Both the position numbers and the translations under genes were made by a program. Source: Neofusicoccum parvum (Eukaryota; Ascomycota; Dothideomycetes; Botryosphaeriales; Botryosphaeriaceae). From it: a DNA stretch of 64,000 bases. Positions 24,587 through 36,700 of this stretch are shown piece by piece; position 1 is the first letter of the stretch; each line of letters opens with the position of its first letter. A model generated the notes under the pieces. The model worked only from the letters and a program-made list of their open reading frames with translations, ran no database searches and had not been told where the DNA came from. Location of the stretch: contig CP087212.1 of the NCBI GenBank assembly GCA_020912385.1, positions 2,046,001 through 2,110,000 of the forward strand, read 5' to 3'.

Positions 24587-25220
24587 GGGGGTTTCTTGCT
24601 TATTATTTTCGTTTCGTCAGTGCTAGGAGTTGGAGGCAGCGTTGTTTTTGCTCTGCGCTGCATGTTCGCGTTCTTATTCTTTGCTCTCTTTTTTGCACAC
24701 TTCGGCGGTCACGACTGTTATGCTGCATAGCGTTTGGCGCATATTTCTCTCTTTTCTATTCGCTGTCTCGTTGAAAAACGCTTTATCGGGCGGCTCCTAA
24801 TGATTCTATACGTATGATTTCCCTTACTCTCTGTGCAACAATAGCGGTCCGGGTTTCCTTCCTGAAAATACCATTATACAAGATGAATATTTTTGAATCA
24901 ATGGCTAGTTGCTAAAATGCCTTCTGATTAACTCGCTCATGGGTAGTTGGAGCAGTCGTCCAGGTTTACCAAAGCTGTCCGGATGAATGCTTCAACTGCC
25001 TACGTAGGCCGTTGCTTTTTGACGCGTCTTGTCGGCTAGAGCATCTCTCCACGTACCGCCATTTCTTTCGTAACCCACCGCGCTGATGCCTGGAGTGGGG
25101 GCTTTTTCAGCCGCAACCCAAGTAATCCACTTCCCCCGCCAATCTCAAGCCGCGCCAGATCCCCCCAGACCCACATCCCCCAAGGACAGCCAGACCCTCA
25201 CCCCTCGCCCCGCGCTCGGC
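24587..25220. other. FAB1 3' region and left edge of the accessory block
   Basis: The first part is T-rich, as expected for the FAB1 3' untranslated region. From 24938 a copy of the palindromic repeat family begins, and a GC-rich, coding-like stretch leads into the HET relic. Confidence 0.6.
24938..25075. repeat. palindromic dispersed repeat, copy A
   Basis: The left arm, 24941-24964 (GGGTAGTTGGAGCAGTCGTC), and the right arm, 24976-25001 (TCCGGATGAATGCTTCAACT), are diverged reverse complements. A tail of about 70 bp (GTCGGCTAGAGCATCTCTCC and beyond) is shared with copies B and C. It resembles a small element with terminal inverted repeats or a remnant of a larger transposon. Confidence 0.75.
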
Positions 25221-27559
25221 ATGGCCTCCCCGCGCGCCTGCGCCAGCGAGCACCACCGCCCCGCCCCCGCCCCGCCGCAACCCGCCGAGCAAGCCGCCCG
25301 CGACGCCTGCGCCCTCCTCGCCGGCTTCTCCCAACCCGACGGCTCGCTGAGACCGCCGACGGCGCCGGAGAGACGGGCCGGGAGATGCGGCGGAGGCCTG
25401 GCTGCGTGTTCTGCGCGTTCGTGCTGGACGCGGTCGGGAAGGTGCTGCGGGAGCGGGTAGACGAGGTCAGGGAGCGTGGGTGGGTGGCGGTCGAGACGCA
25501 CGAGCTCGGGGGCGAGGCGCATCTCGGGGTCTGGGTCGCGGGGGGTGCAGCCGGAGGTTGTGGAGCTGCGGGTGAGGGTCGAGAGCTTGGAGGAGGGTCT
25601 TGGCGGCGAAGTCGCGGAGGTGGCGCTGAGGGATGTGGTGCCGTGGGGCAAGGTGCGGGATTGGATGGGGCGGTGTGAGGGGTGGCCGGAGCGCCCGAGG
25701 GATGGGCGATTATTGCCGTTGCCAGGTGGTTTTCGGTTGGTTGATGTCTGTAGGAGATGCGTCGTGTTGGTGCCGGCGGGGTTGGACTTCAGCTATGTAG
25801 CTCTTAGCTACGTCTGGGGTGTGGAACAAAAGGGGAAATCGACAACTGCCCTCCGGAGCAATATTGTTGAGCTTCAGACGGCGGGTAGCTTGAAAGTCCT
25901 GCCGAATACCATCAAGGATGCAATACAGGCTTATGTAAAGCTCGGCGAAAGAAATCTGTGGGCAGATCGACTGTGTATTATCCAAGACGACATGGACGAC
26001 AAGAAGGAACAGATTGCCAGCATGGGAAGTATCTACTCATCCGCATCATTGGTCATCATTGCCGGCTGTGGAGGACACATGGATGCCGGTTTAGCAGGAT
26101 TCACAAAGCCGCGGGGTATCCCTCACCCGCGCGAGGTGTTGCCAGGACTGATGTTCATCCCAAAACTCCCTCACTACTACGGTATCCACAGGGAGACGAT
26201 CTGGGCATCCCGCGGGTGGACTACCAAGAGGCTGTTCTGACCAAAAGAAAACTGCTGTTCACACCAACCGAAGTGTGGTTCGACTGCAACCAAGACATCA
26301 ATCGAGAGATCGGTGACCCAATGGCCACCGTACGCCCCATCGGCCTCTTCAGGCCTGGCGAATCCAAGGGCATGTTTGCAGAATTCGTAAGACACATGTC
26401 GGGGTACTCTCGCCGTCAGCTGACGAATCAATCCGACGTGTACGCTGCCATCAAGGGGATTTTGTCGGAGCTCTACAAGGAGGACGTTCCGCGGCACTAC
26501 TACGGACTGCCCTGCCGAGACTTCGACATGTCTCTGCTGTGGACTTGCAGTCACATTGACGGGAGGTCCCCTTTGCGCACGTCCGAGAACGTCTTTCTTC
26601 CGACTTGGTCGTGGTTGTCTTTCAACGGTGGTTTCATAAGACTGCCCGGGGATTACGATTATCATTTCTGCTCCACGTTGCTCACCTGGGCGGCCTATGA
26701 TTACGCCGGCAGTGAGAACAACCGCTTGAGGCTTAAAAGCCTGGAGTTTCCCAGCCGGCCGCTCATCTGGACGGAGACCGGCCGTTATCTCAAAGACATG
26801 GAGTTCGAGGATCCGTACTGGTGTCCCCAGCTGTACCTTGCTCTTGCCTGCCAGCACGGATTGATTGAGGGTGTCTCTACCAACGCCGTACCCTGGGATT
26901 CTACGGCATCTTTCGCTTCTCTTAGAAGCACTTTGCAAGCCCGATACCCTACCTACTCAAAATTTTGGGACGAGATTCGAACATTGCGTGGTCTGCAGCC
27001 TGTTGGTAGCGGGAGCAACGCGCTGAGTCTTCTAGAAAAGGACATCGACGGTTCCATCCGCCACGAAAGTCTTAAGCCAGGCCCTCTGGTCAGTCGCGCC
27101 CAGGTGGCCCGGTTTCACATTGGCAGACATCACCCCGAGGACTGCATAAGCAGGGTAAAAAGGCTCTGCCACCACTGAGACATCCTGGGCGAGGCAATGC
27201 TGAGCTGCGGATACATCTACCCAGATGAACCGAGGATCTCGCCTTCTCTTTCCGCGGAATCCGTTTCAGTAGTGGACGTCATGGCGTTGTCGATCTCCGT
27301 CAAGGAGTTCGCTGGCGTCGAGAAAGCGATAGGTGTTCAGGAAAACTGACAGGAGCTTGAGCGACTCGTAAGGGACAAGGATGAGGAGATTACATTCTTC
27401 GACAACACAGGAGAGGCGCTCATCCCTTGCCCGGTTGTCAATGTCATGTTGATTGGACGGCGGAGCAGTGGGATGTCGTATCGCATGGGCGTAGGGTGGA
27501 TACTGATGAGAAGCTGGGCCAAGGCTGAGCGCAGGTTCGAGACCGTGGTTTTAAAGTGA
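25221..27559 (+). pseudogene. broken heterokaryon-incompatibility (HET) domain gene
   Basis: HET proteins trigger cell death after fusion of incompatible hyphae. Conserved blocks are clear: YVALSYVWG (about 25795), LPNTIKDAIQ, LWADRLCIIQDD (about 25955), QIASMGSIYSSA, WASRGWTYQEA (split by a shift, 26205) and a C-terminal NVMLIG plus VGWILMRSWAKAERRF (to 27559). Defects on the sequence: one extra base in the G run at 25540-25545, one missing base near 26220-26224, in-frame TGA at 27176 and in-frame TGA at 27347, before a natural-looking stop at 27557. The far N-terminus is uncertain; a Met codon at 25221 and a CVFCAFVLDAVGKVL block at about 25400 are in different frames. Small indels and TGA codons point to plain decay rather than classic RIP. 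Confidence 0.85.
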
Positions 27560-27644
27560 TGAATACATAGGTGCAAGATTAGCTGATGGAGAGTGCGGCC
27601 TGGCGTTTGAGGGCGTAGACAATCTCCAGCGAGGTTACAGCGTT

Positions 27645-27682
27645 GTCCCTGGCGGGTCTTGTCCCTGGCGGGTCTTGTCCCC
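27645..27682. repeat. 16-bp unit repeated in tandem
   Basis: GTCCCTGGCGGGTCTT occurs twice without a gap and is followed by the first bases of a third copy (GTCCCC). A local slippage duplication is the simplest explanation. Confidence 0.7.
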
Positions 27683-27922
27683 GTGAACGATTAGCAAACA
27701 AAATGCCAGTCATTGTGGCAGGTTTGAATACTGAGGGATGTCAAAGTCAGCGCCATTCCAGCTCTCTATTTCCACCAAGCCCTCTTCTCATCCTCTTCTC
27801 ACTCCACCTTATCGTCCCCTTTCTTGTCCTCCTCCCCCTTCCCACCTCCTCGTAGAGAATGGCGCCCAAGAAGTCCCGTTAGTATCAGCGGCCGCAAATG
27901 TACACTGAAATGCATGTCAAAA

Positions 27923-27951
27923 CCGTCCGAATGAATGATTCAACTGCCCAT
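27923..27951. repeat. palindromic dispersed repeat, half copy D
   Basis: CCGTCCGAATGAATGATTCA and the following ACTGCCCAT match the right arm of copies A-C. No left arm is seen nearby, so this is a truncated copy. Confidence 0.65.
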
Positions 27952-29575
27952 TAGGGTATGCACCTCCCGCAATACTTTCCGAACGGACTTTCTAAGTAGT
28001 TCATTGTGGGGCGACGTTCGCGGGAGGATTTGCGTGCCTGCTGCCTGATTGACGCCACCGGCTCTGGCCAGCAACGGGATTGCCCGGCTCGTACACCATG
28101 CCCGAAGAGGACACCGCAAGTGAGGGTTCTGACACCGCTGACTGAAGGTTATTCGGACCGCAGACGTACTTCCTGCTTGTCTGCTCATCGAGACGGAGCG
28201 CGCCAGATGCCCGAACGTACCAACATTGGGCCAGGGAACGACGCAGGGCCCCGCGGCTACGGCACCCGACGAGAATTGCGAAAGCGGAACAGCACGGCAA
28301 CTCTTGATGATTCATCATGAGTACAGGATGGGAATGACGACTGACCGCATCCAAACTGGCAGTTGTTGCAATGAAAGAGCAGGGAATTTGTTTCTGGAAA
28401 GAGATGCTTACGTGTACGCCGGGGGCCCATCCTTCAACACCACAGCCGGATGAGACGAAGGGCGTGGAGAGCAGATGTTGGACGTCAGCGGCTTTATTGG
28501 GCTCCCAATACGGATGCAGCAAAGGCGACGGTGACATCAGCATCGTGTGCCGCCGTGGTGCTGTGCGATAACGACTGCTCGTCCTCTCGCCGGCCGCTGC
28601 AGCGAGCGAGGAATTCCCGCGGCCGTGTCTCTAGACTGAGGCGAAGTGAGCCCTTGCCTCAGGCACCGACAGCAATGGGCGTAAGGCGGACCCGGTGCTA
28701 GCGCAGGTGAAGCTCAGCTCGCTCACACTCCATGAGCGGGGTACGGCATGCCCACGATAGCGTCACACTCCAACACGGCCCCCCACGCTTGATTCACCCA
28801 TGCAAGGGTCCCGACTCCTCCCCGTCCACTGCGCATCGTCTCACTGGCCGTGTCTGGGAGAAGGAGGGCAGGCTCGCGTTGGCCAAGAGAGGGCCACTCC
28901 AGCCTGCGGACACAACACCATCAGTCCCATGTGCAACGCCGCTGCACGGCCTCAGCGGAGCCAGAGCGGCCTCCAGCAGCCGAAACGGATGCGCCAATGC
29001 GGCAGGCCAGCTCCATATCTCTTGTGGTGCTTATCAGCGCGTGGACCGCACTTCTCCACACGCGGCCGGCCAATCACCCGCCGGCCCAGGTGACAAGCAT
29101 GTGCGCCCAGATCTTCGAGAAGTCTTGTTTCGTCCTACGCAGCGCCGAGGAGACCATGCCGCCTTTAGCCGGTGCACCCTGGAGCTGTTCCGCAGAGCCA
29201 CATGCCAGAACCTGGCCTCTGATGTCAATGCCGTGCGCCGGTCAGAGCAGAGCATTTGGCTGAGCGCTGAACTCTGCCGCGTCATGCTCCCGAGCCGCGC
29301 ATCGAGCGTCCATCCGGCGACCGCATAGCGCCGGCATCCTGTTGCTTGAACACGCCCTATCACGCTATCACGATCCGTTTTCTGGCATGCTGCAGAACCT
29401 CCTTCCTGTTCAGGCGCGTCGACCATCTGAGTGGGTGGCAACCAGCTGGTCGCCTTTCTCCAGAAACCGTTATCGTGGGACAGCGAGGGATCGCCGGGAG
29501 CGTGTTCCCCGGTCAAGGTAGCATTGGACGCATCATGTCGCATGGCCTGACCACCGTTATCTCCCATCGGGGCCA

Positions 29576-29583
29576 CTATATAC
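29576..29583 (+). promoter_or_regulatory. TATA-like box before OPT transporter 1
   Basis: CTATATAC lies about 95 bp upstream of the ATG at 29675, a plausible TATA position for a fungal gene with a short leader. Confidence 0.45.
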
Positions 29584-29674
29584 GCACGCTGCACCCCGCC
29601 GCGTCACCCCGTGATGGCTCGCTGCAGGCTCCTGGAGTCTTGAGATCCGGCGGCACACTTTCAACTTGGACAAG

Positions 29675-32227
29675 ATGCCCAGCATTCGGAGGCCGTGGCC
29701 GGCTTCGCGCCGCGACACCGACGGCGTCGATCTCAACACCATCGAGGGCAAGACGCCAGACACCACCGCCACCGACGTCGGCCATGACGCCAAGGCTGCT
29801 GAGGCTGAGAAGGACCTCAAGGCTTTCAGCACGCTCCATCGGTACGGCGCAACGGAGAAATCAAAGAGAGCGGCCGCTGACTGCTGGCAGATGGGACCCC
29901 AACCTGGAAAGCGACAAGCGTGATGCCATTGAAGCTGCAGTCAAGAAAGGAGACGAGGAGGCAGAGATCAACTTGGAGCAGGAGCTTGAGGAGAACTCAC
30001 CCTACCCCGAGGTCGCCTCCGCCGTGCCCAACACGGATGACATGGACCTGCCCTGCAATACCATCAGAGCATGGGTTATTGGACTCATTTTCACCACTAT
30101 TGGAAGCGGACTGAACATGCTATTCAGTCTGCGCAACCCGGCCATCACCATAACCTCCATCGTTGCTCAACTGTAAGTACATCTGGCTTTGAAAGAACAA
30201 AAGTCTCGCCCGCGTTTCTTTCCTTGTCTGACCTAGGCAGTGTGTCCTTCCCCGTCGGCAAACTGTGGGAGAAGTCAATGCCTTCGCGCAAGTTTAACTT
30301 GTTCGGCCTGGAGTTCTCCCTCAACCCCGGACCATTCAATGTCAAGGAGCATACCCTCATCACCATAATGGCAAACGTCACCTTTGGAAATGGCATAGCC
30401 TACAGTACGGACACTATTGAGGCTCTCCGTGGATTTTACGGCTACGACCTGGGGTGGGGTTTCAATCTGTTGTTCACCTTTGTAACCCAGATGCTTGGAT
30501 TTGGCCTTGCAGGATGCTTCAGACGATTCCTTGTCTACCCGGCTGCCATGATATTCCCGGCAACCTTGCCGAACTGCGCTCTCTTCTACACGCTACACCG
30601 GAGGGCTTCTGAGAAGCCGGACCCAACCCAGACAAATGGCTGGTCTTTCACCAGGTATAGGTGGTTTCTATACGTTGTCCTTGGCTCCTTTGTGTGGTAC
30701 TGGTTCCCCGGGTTCATTTGGCAAGGCCTCAGTGTTTTCGCCTTCGTCACATGGATCAAGCCGAACAACCCGGTGATCAATCAAATATTCGGAGGTTACA
30801 GTGGCTTGTCACTCATCCCGATCACCTTCGATTGGACATTCATCACCTCCTACATCCAATCGCCGTTGATCCCCCCATGGCACGCCATCGCCAACACTCT
30901 TATTGGCCTGGTACTTTTCCAAATCATTACGCCTCTTGGGATTCACTACACGAAGGCCTGGTATTCGGAGTACCTTCCGATAAGTGATTCCAGCAGCTAC
31001 GACAACACCGGCAACACCTACAACGTCACAAAGATCCTTACCCCAGAATATAATTTTGACGAGGAGAAGTACAAGGCATACTCTCCCATTTTTCTTTCGA
31101 CCACCTTCGCCATGTGCTACGGCCTGAGCTTCGCGACCATTGTGGCCACCATAGTTCACACCGGCTTGTTCCATTGGAAGGAAATCCTGTACCGCGCCAA
31201 GGCTGCCCGCAGCCAAGAGGACGACGTGCACATGAAGCTCATGAAAAAGTATCCGGAGGCGCCTGATTGGTGGTTCTGGGTGCTGGGCATAGTCATCCTC
31301 GCAATGGGCTTCGGCACCATCCTGGGCTACCCGACCGGCCTCACGTGGTGGGCATACATCATCGCCGTCCTCATATCAGCCGTCTGGTTCGTCCCAATCG
31401 GCATGATCTGGGCCATCACGAATGTGCAGATCGGGCTGAACGTGTTCACCGAGTTCGTAATTGGCTACATGCTCCCCGGCCGACCGCTCGCCATGATGTG
31501 CTTCAAGACAATCGGATACATCCCCGTCTTCCAGGGGGTAACCTACGCGCAAGACTTGAAGCTGGCGCACTACATGAAGCTCCCACCCAAAACCGTCTTC
31601 TGGGCCCAAGGCATCGCCACAGTCTGGGGCTCGATCGTGCAAATCGCCGTGCTCGACTGGGCCTTCGGCGCCATCAAGGGCATCTGCAGCTCCGACCAGT
31701 CAGCGCGCTTCACCTGCCCGAACGGACGCGTCTTCTTCAACGCGTCCATCATCTGGGGCGCCATCGGGCCGCGCCGCATGTTCAGCGGCGACGCCACCTA
31801 CGCCAACCTGCAGTGGTTCTGGCTCATCGGCGCGGCTTTCCCGGTGCTGTTCTACGTGCTCGCGCGCCGCTGGCCAAGCTCGCCCGCGCGATACCTGAAC
31901 GCCCCCGTCATGTTCGGCCAGCTGAACTACATCCCGCCCGCCACGCCGCTGATCTACTGGAGCTGGGCGATCGTGGGGTTGGTGTTTAATCGGTTGATCA
32001 GGAGGAGGGCGAGGGGCTGGTGGATGACGTATAATTATATCACGTCGGCTGCGCTGGACAGCGGGCTCGCGCTCAGCACGATTGTTATTTTCTTCGCGCT
32101 GCTCCTGCCGCAGGTCAGCCCGCCGCAGTGGTGGGGGAATACGGTGATTGAGACGATGGATTATTTGGGGACTGCGGTGCAGAAGGTTGTGCAGCCGGGG
32201 GAGACGTTTGGGCCGAAGTCGTGGTAG
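29675..32227 (+). CDS. OPT-family oligopeptide transporter 1
   Basis: Exons 29675-29841, 29891-30172 and 30241-32227 give 811 residues. Both introns (49 and 68 nt) join conserved reading frames: CAT CG/A TGG and CAA CT/T GTG. OPT carriers import tetra- and pentapeptides, and some take glutathione or metal chelates, with protons across the plasma membrane. A soluble N-terminus of about 120 residues with acidic EEAEINLEQELEENSPYPEV precedes many hydrophobic segments. Family marks include SPYPEV, FSLNPGPFNVKEH, SPIFLSTTFAMCYGLSFATI, KTIGYIPVFQGVTYAQDLKL, MKLPPKTVFWAQ and the C-terminal QWWGN. It is distinct from the second transporter in this block (start 42352). Wobble bases switch from C to G near 31970. 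The substrate cannot be read from sequence. Confidence 0.92.
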
Positions 32228-32463
32228 GGGGATGGGGAAGCTAAGGGGTTGAGACAAGACGTGGGTAGAAGGAGCGAGTTACATCGAAGTTGATTCTGCT
32301 GAGTGCCGTTTCTTCTGCAAGAAACACGGCTGGGGGTTGCTCGTACTGTAGAACTCTTTTAGAAGCTCTAAAACACTGCGTAGGCAAGGTGGATCACTCT
32401 GTTTGCGAACTGAATTCTGTTGCCTTCCTTCCGTAGTGAACCATAAAGGAAATAGACCATTTC

Positions 32464-32647
32464 AACTCACTCATGGGCAGTTGAAGCATTCATTCAGATG
32501 CAGAGGTACTCTAACCTGACTACCAAGGCCATCCGGATGAATGTTTCAACTACCCATACAGATAAACTGCTTATTTGACAGCTCACGCGTTATGTCGGCT
32601 GGAGTACCTCTCTCCTCGACTACTGTTTCTCTTGTAACCCGCTGTGA
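32464..32647. repeat. palindromic dispersed repeat, copy B
   Basis: Left arm 32474-32500 (GGCAGTTGAAGCATTCATTC...) and right arm 32530-32556 (ATCCGGATGAATGTTTCAAC...) are near-perfect reverse complements around a 29-bp spacer. Upstream AACTCACTCATGGG and the downstream GTCGGCTGGAGTACCTCTCT stretch align with copy A. This is the clearest full copy. Confidence 0.8.
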
Positions 32648-33008
32648 TCCTGACTCCTTCTTGAAGTGTCTGGAATATTATAATTATACTAATATAAGGT
32701 CTGTAGAAACGAAATACCGCGTCATTCCAAAAAGGATTACCAAATATTATATGCAGCCATCAATTCATTCATGGGGCTCGTTAAAAAGCCATGCAATATC
32801 GGTAGTCCCAGGTCCCAGGACTCGCAAATAGAGCCACATTTTTGTGGTGTATATGAAAGAAAAGGACGAAAGGGGCCGAACGAAGACGCATTCTTCCGAA
32901 GTTAGTTGCGGATAATTACTGAGCTAGCAGCATTAGTGAGTATGAAGAGACGTGTGGCGTAGTATATTTATTGTCATTACTCCCGCGATGGCTAGAGAGT
33001 GGGGGTTC

Positions 33009-33040
33009 CAAAAAAAAAGGGGGGGGGGGGGGGAGGGGGG
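33009..33040. repeat. A8/G15 low-complexity tract
   Basis: A run of A is followed by a run of about 15 G, one A and six G. It can form G-rich structure and is prone to slippage and assembly error. Confidence 0.8.
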
Positions 33041-33759
33041 ACAAGTGAAGTAGCCGATAATGGAGCAACTGTGCCACGTTGAGTTGTAGAAACATTAACA
33101 CTGTAGTGTCCTCAAATACGCACCGGCAAATCACAGTGTGCTTTAGTATTGTAGTGTTTCACAGCATCCCAGTGAGACTGCTATGGTCAGCAAGGCCCCC
33201 GCTTACGTACAGCCAATTGAATGCACCTTATCTAGCCATTGGGATAGCATTTCGTCCATTCGGCACTACGGCTGCGCAGTGATGTAGTGTAGGCTTGCGT
33301 ATCTGTGCCGCGACCCCGCATAGGAAGCCTACCGCATGGTACATCGACGTACCGTAAGCGCAAACCTTAGCCTTCCATCCAAACCTCGGCAGAGGGCAAC
33401 ACCGTAAATTCAAAGGCGCAAACCAATTCCACGTGTTTCCTAGCGAGCACTACAAAGTCTTTGTAGGCGGAGATATGTTTTTAGCCAAGATCTCTATTTT
33501 ATCTATTTGGCGAGTGTCAACGTAGCCATTTCTGGGGATTGGTGAGGTGGTATGGTGGCGCTGTCGGACATGCATCCGTCTTACGCAATCAACAAGCGCA
33601 CTTACTCAGGATCAGACTAGTCCGGATTCTGGTATGGAAGAGACGACCATCGTCTTTGGTTGCAGTATACTTTTCACGCTTGACGCGACGGACGTGAGCA
33701 TAAATGCGCAGCCACTTTCCAGGTCAATTGATTCCCAAGAAGACTCAAATCACAACACA

Positions 33760-36700
33760 ATGACTTTGGAGTCAATTCCCCAGCCGCCAACACACCTCTA
33801 TGGTATGTTGGCGAACTTGCCAGAAATTGATCCGTCGTTTCCCCTCAGTTCTTTTTGGAGACTCCAGGCTCTTTATGGGCCTATATTCCAACTCGACTTG
33901 ATCTCCAGAAAGGTCATCGTCCTGTCCAGCTATGAGCTCGCGCACGAGATCATGGACGACGAGAAATTCGAGAAGGTCATAACGGCGGGCTTGATGGAGT
34001 TGCGGCCTTTGATCAAGGACGGGCTCTTCTCAGCCTTTCCTCATGAGCCTGCAAGTTCCATCGACTCAAACCCAATACGACACGCTGCTAACGCAAAGAC
34101 AGAACTGGTGGAAGGCACACCGGACGCTCATGCCCGTATTTGGACCGATGGGTGTTCGCAAGATGTTCCCCGAACAACTCGACATTGCCTCGCAATTGAT
34201 TCTGCGGTGGGACAGATTTGGGCCCACTCACCCTATCGACACCGGGGATGAGTTCACGATATGTCTTGGCTATGTTGTGCAGAGATGGCGCCTGCTGACA
34301 GCTGGCTCACAGGTTAGCCTTCGACACCATTGGAATCTGTGCCTTCAATTACCGGTTCAACAACTTTTATGCCGAGCACATGCATCCGTTCGCAACGCAG
34401 ATGGCAGCAGCCCTGATCGAAAGCGGCAAACGCGCCAATCGGACCCAGATGGAGACCAAGCTGCGCATCTGGTCCAACAAGCAACTGCAAGACAACATCC
34501 ACGAGATGCATAAGCTCTGCGACGAGCTGGTGGCGGAGCGGAAGGCGCATCCTCAACCAGGCGTCAATGACTTGCTGAACACGATGCTGAACGTTGCAGA
34601 TCCGGTGACCGGGGAGAAGCTTGACGACGAGAACATCCGCTACCAGATGGTGACGTTCCTGATTGCCGGGCACGAGACAACGAGCGGCACGCTGTCGTAT
34701 CTGTTCTACAACCTGCTCAAGAACCCCGAGAAGCTGCACAAAGCTCAGCAGGAAGTCGACTCGGTTCTCGGCGACGAGCCCATCACGGTCAAACACCTGG
34801 AAAAGTTCAAGTTCATCGACGCTTGCATCAAGGAGACTCTCCGTCTGAACGGGCCCATCGGCCAGATCTCGCGGAAGGCGAAGCACGACACCGTCATCGG
34901 AGGGCGATACCAGATCCCCGCCGACCACGCCATCGTCACTAATCTCCGAGGCCTCCACAGCGATCCCGCCGTCTGGGGCGAGGACGCCGCAGAGTTCCGG
35001 CCCGAGCGAATGCTCCACATGGAAGACCTCCCGCCTGACGCGTGGAAGCCTTTCGGCGTAGGCATGCGGAGCTGCATCGGCAGAGCCTTCGCCGAGCAGG
35101 AGATGATCCTCAACGTCGCGCTCATCCTCCAGCGCTTCCAGGTCGAAATGGCCGACCCCAGCTACGTCCTCGGTAGGCCCCTGGTCTCCGCGCGCGGCGC
35201 TCCGCTGACGTATCCACCGCAGTCAACAAAAGCACCCTGACGATCAAGCCCGACGGCTTCCTCATCAAAGCCCGCCGCCGCCCAGGCAAGGCCCCGATGG
35301 TCGGCCTGGCCGACCTGGGCGCCACCGCGAAGCCGGTGCCAGCAGACGCCGCGCGCGGCGGCGTCCCGGCCGGGGCGCCGAGGAGGAAGATGACGGTGCT
35401 GTACGGGTCCAACGCCGGGACGTGCAGGGCGTTCGCCGAGGAGCTGCAGACCGGCGCGCCCGGGTTCGGCTTCGAGGCCGAGGTGCTGACGCTGGACCAG
35501 GCGACGGAGCACGTGCCGCGCGAGCGGCCGGTCGTTGTCGTCACGTCGAGCTACGAGGGCAGGCCGCCGGACAACGCGGCCAAGTTCGTGGCGTGGCTGG
35601 AGAGCGGCGCGCCGGAGCTCGCGGGCGTGCGGTACGCGGTGTTTGGCGTTGGCAATAGCGAGTGGGCGGCGACGTACCAGAGGATCCCGAAGCTTGTCGA
35701 TGGATGCATCGCGCGGAGCGGCGGCGAGCGGATTGTTGAGTCGTGCTGGGCGGATGTGAAGCAGGACTGCACGAACGATTGGGAGAACTGGACGGAGAGG
35801 CTCTGGCAGCAGCTGGGGGCCGGCGGCGGCGCTGGGGCACAGGCTCGCGTGCCGGAGTTGAAGGCCGAGGTGATCAAGCACGATATGCCGGCGATCTTGG
35901 GCGGGAGGGAGATGTCCTGGGCCGTGGTCAAGAGTGCTCGGTCGCTCGGAGGTCAGGAGGTGGGCCTCGAGAAGCGGGAGGTGGAGATCGAGCTGCCACA
36001 AGGGGTCCACTACGAGGCTGGTTGGTCGACGTCGTCGTGCGCCTTCGACCGTGTTGCTGACAGGCTGCAGGTGACTACTTCGTGGTCCTGCCGTCCAATC
36101 CGCCGCAGACAGTGGCGCGCGTGCTGTCCCGCTTTGGCCTGCACCCCGACGACCTGATTTCCATTTCGGACACGCGGAAAACATTCCTGGTAGGTCGCCG
36201 CCGCGGAAGTGAGTCCATCGCATGCTTACAAGGGCGCAGCAATCCAAGGAGCCCATCAGCGCGCAGATGTTCTTCTCGCACCGCGTCGAACTGAACACTC
36301 CCCCCACCCAGCGCCAGCTCGCCACCATCATCGCAGCCACCGAGTCCGCAGACGAGCGCCAGTCACTCGAGTCCCTCGCCGACCCCTCCACCTACCGCGC
36401 CAACGTCCTCCTCCCAAACTACTCCACCCTCGACATCCTCGAAGACCACCCCTCCACCACCCTCCCCCTCCCCACCTACCTCGACACCCTCAAACCCCTC
36501 TCCCCGCGCCAATACTCCATCTCCTCCAGCCCGCTCGCCCCCCACCGCTTCGACCCTGCCCGCACCACCCACTCCCTCACCCTCACCTACGCCGTCCACA
36601 CCTCCCCCTCCCGCGCCGCCCCCTCCACCCGCACCTTCCTCGGCGCCGCCTCCACCTACCTCGCCTCGCTCTGCCCCGGCGCCCGCCTGCACGGCCACGT

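Larger units (their letters stand above)
27560..29674. other. intergenic region with repeat fragments, upstream of OPT 1
   Basis: It contains a short tandem duplication (27645-27682), a CT-rich leader ending in an isolated ATG (27755-27880), a half copy of the palindromic repeat (27923-27951) and about 1.6 kb of GC-rich DNA whose open frames show no recognisable protein. Confidence 0.6.
32228..33759. other. intergenic region between OPT 1 and the P450 gene
   Basis: It contains repeat copy B, an A8-G15 low-complexity tract and A/T-rich DNA without coding signal. The P450 promoter should lie in its right half. Confidence 0.6.

Noticed and set aside
25221..27559. RIP as the cause of HET gene decay
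   Set aside because: Stops are TGA, not TAA/TAG from CpA changes, and the sequence keeps high G+C; small indels explain the breaks better.
28732..29328. Plus-strand open frame of 198 codons before OPT 1
   Set aside because: Composition is mixed, no hydrophobic pattern, domain or wobble bias is visible, and similar frames exist on the other strand.
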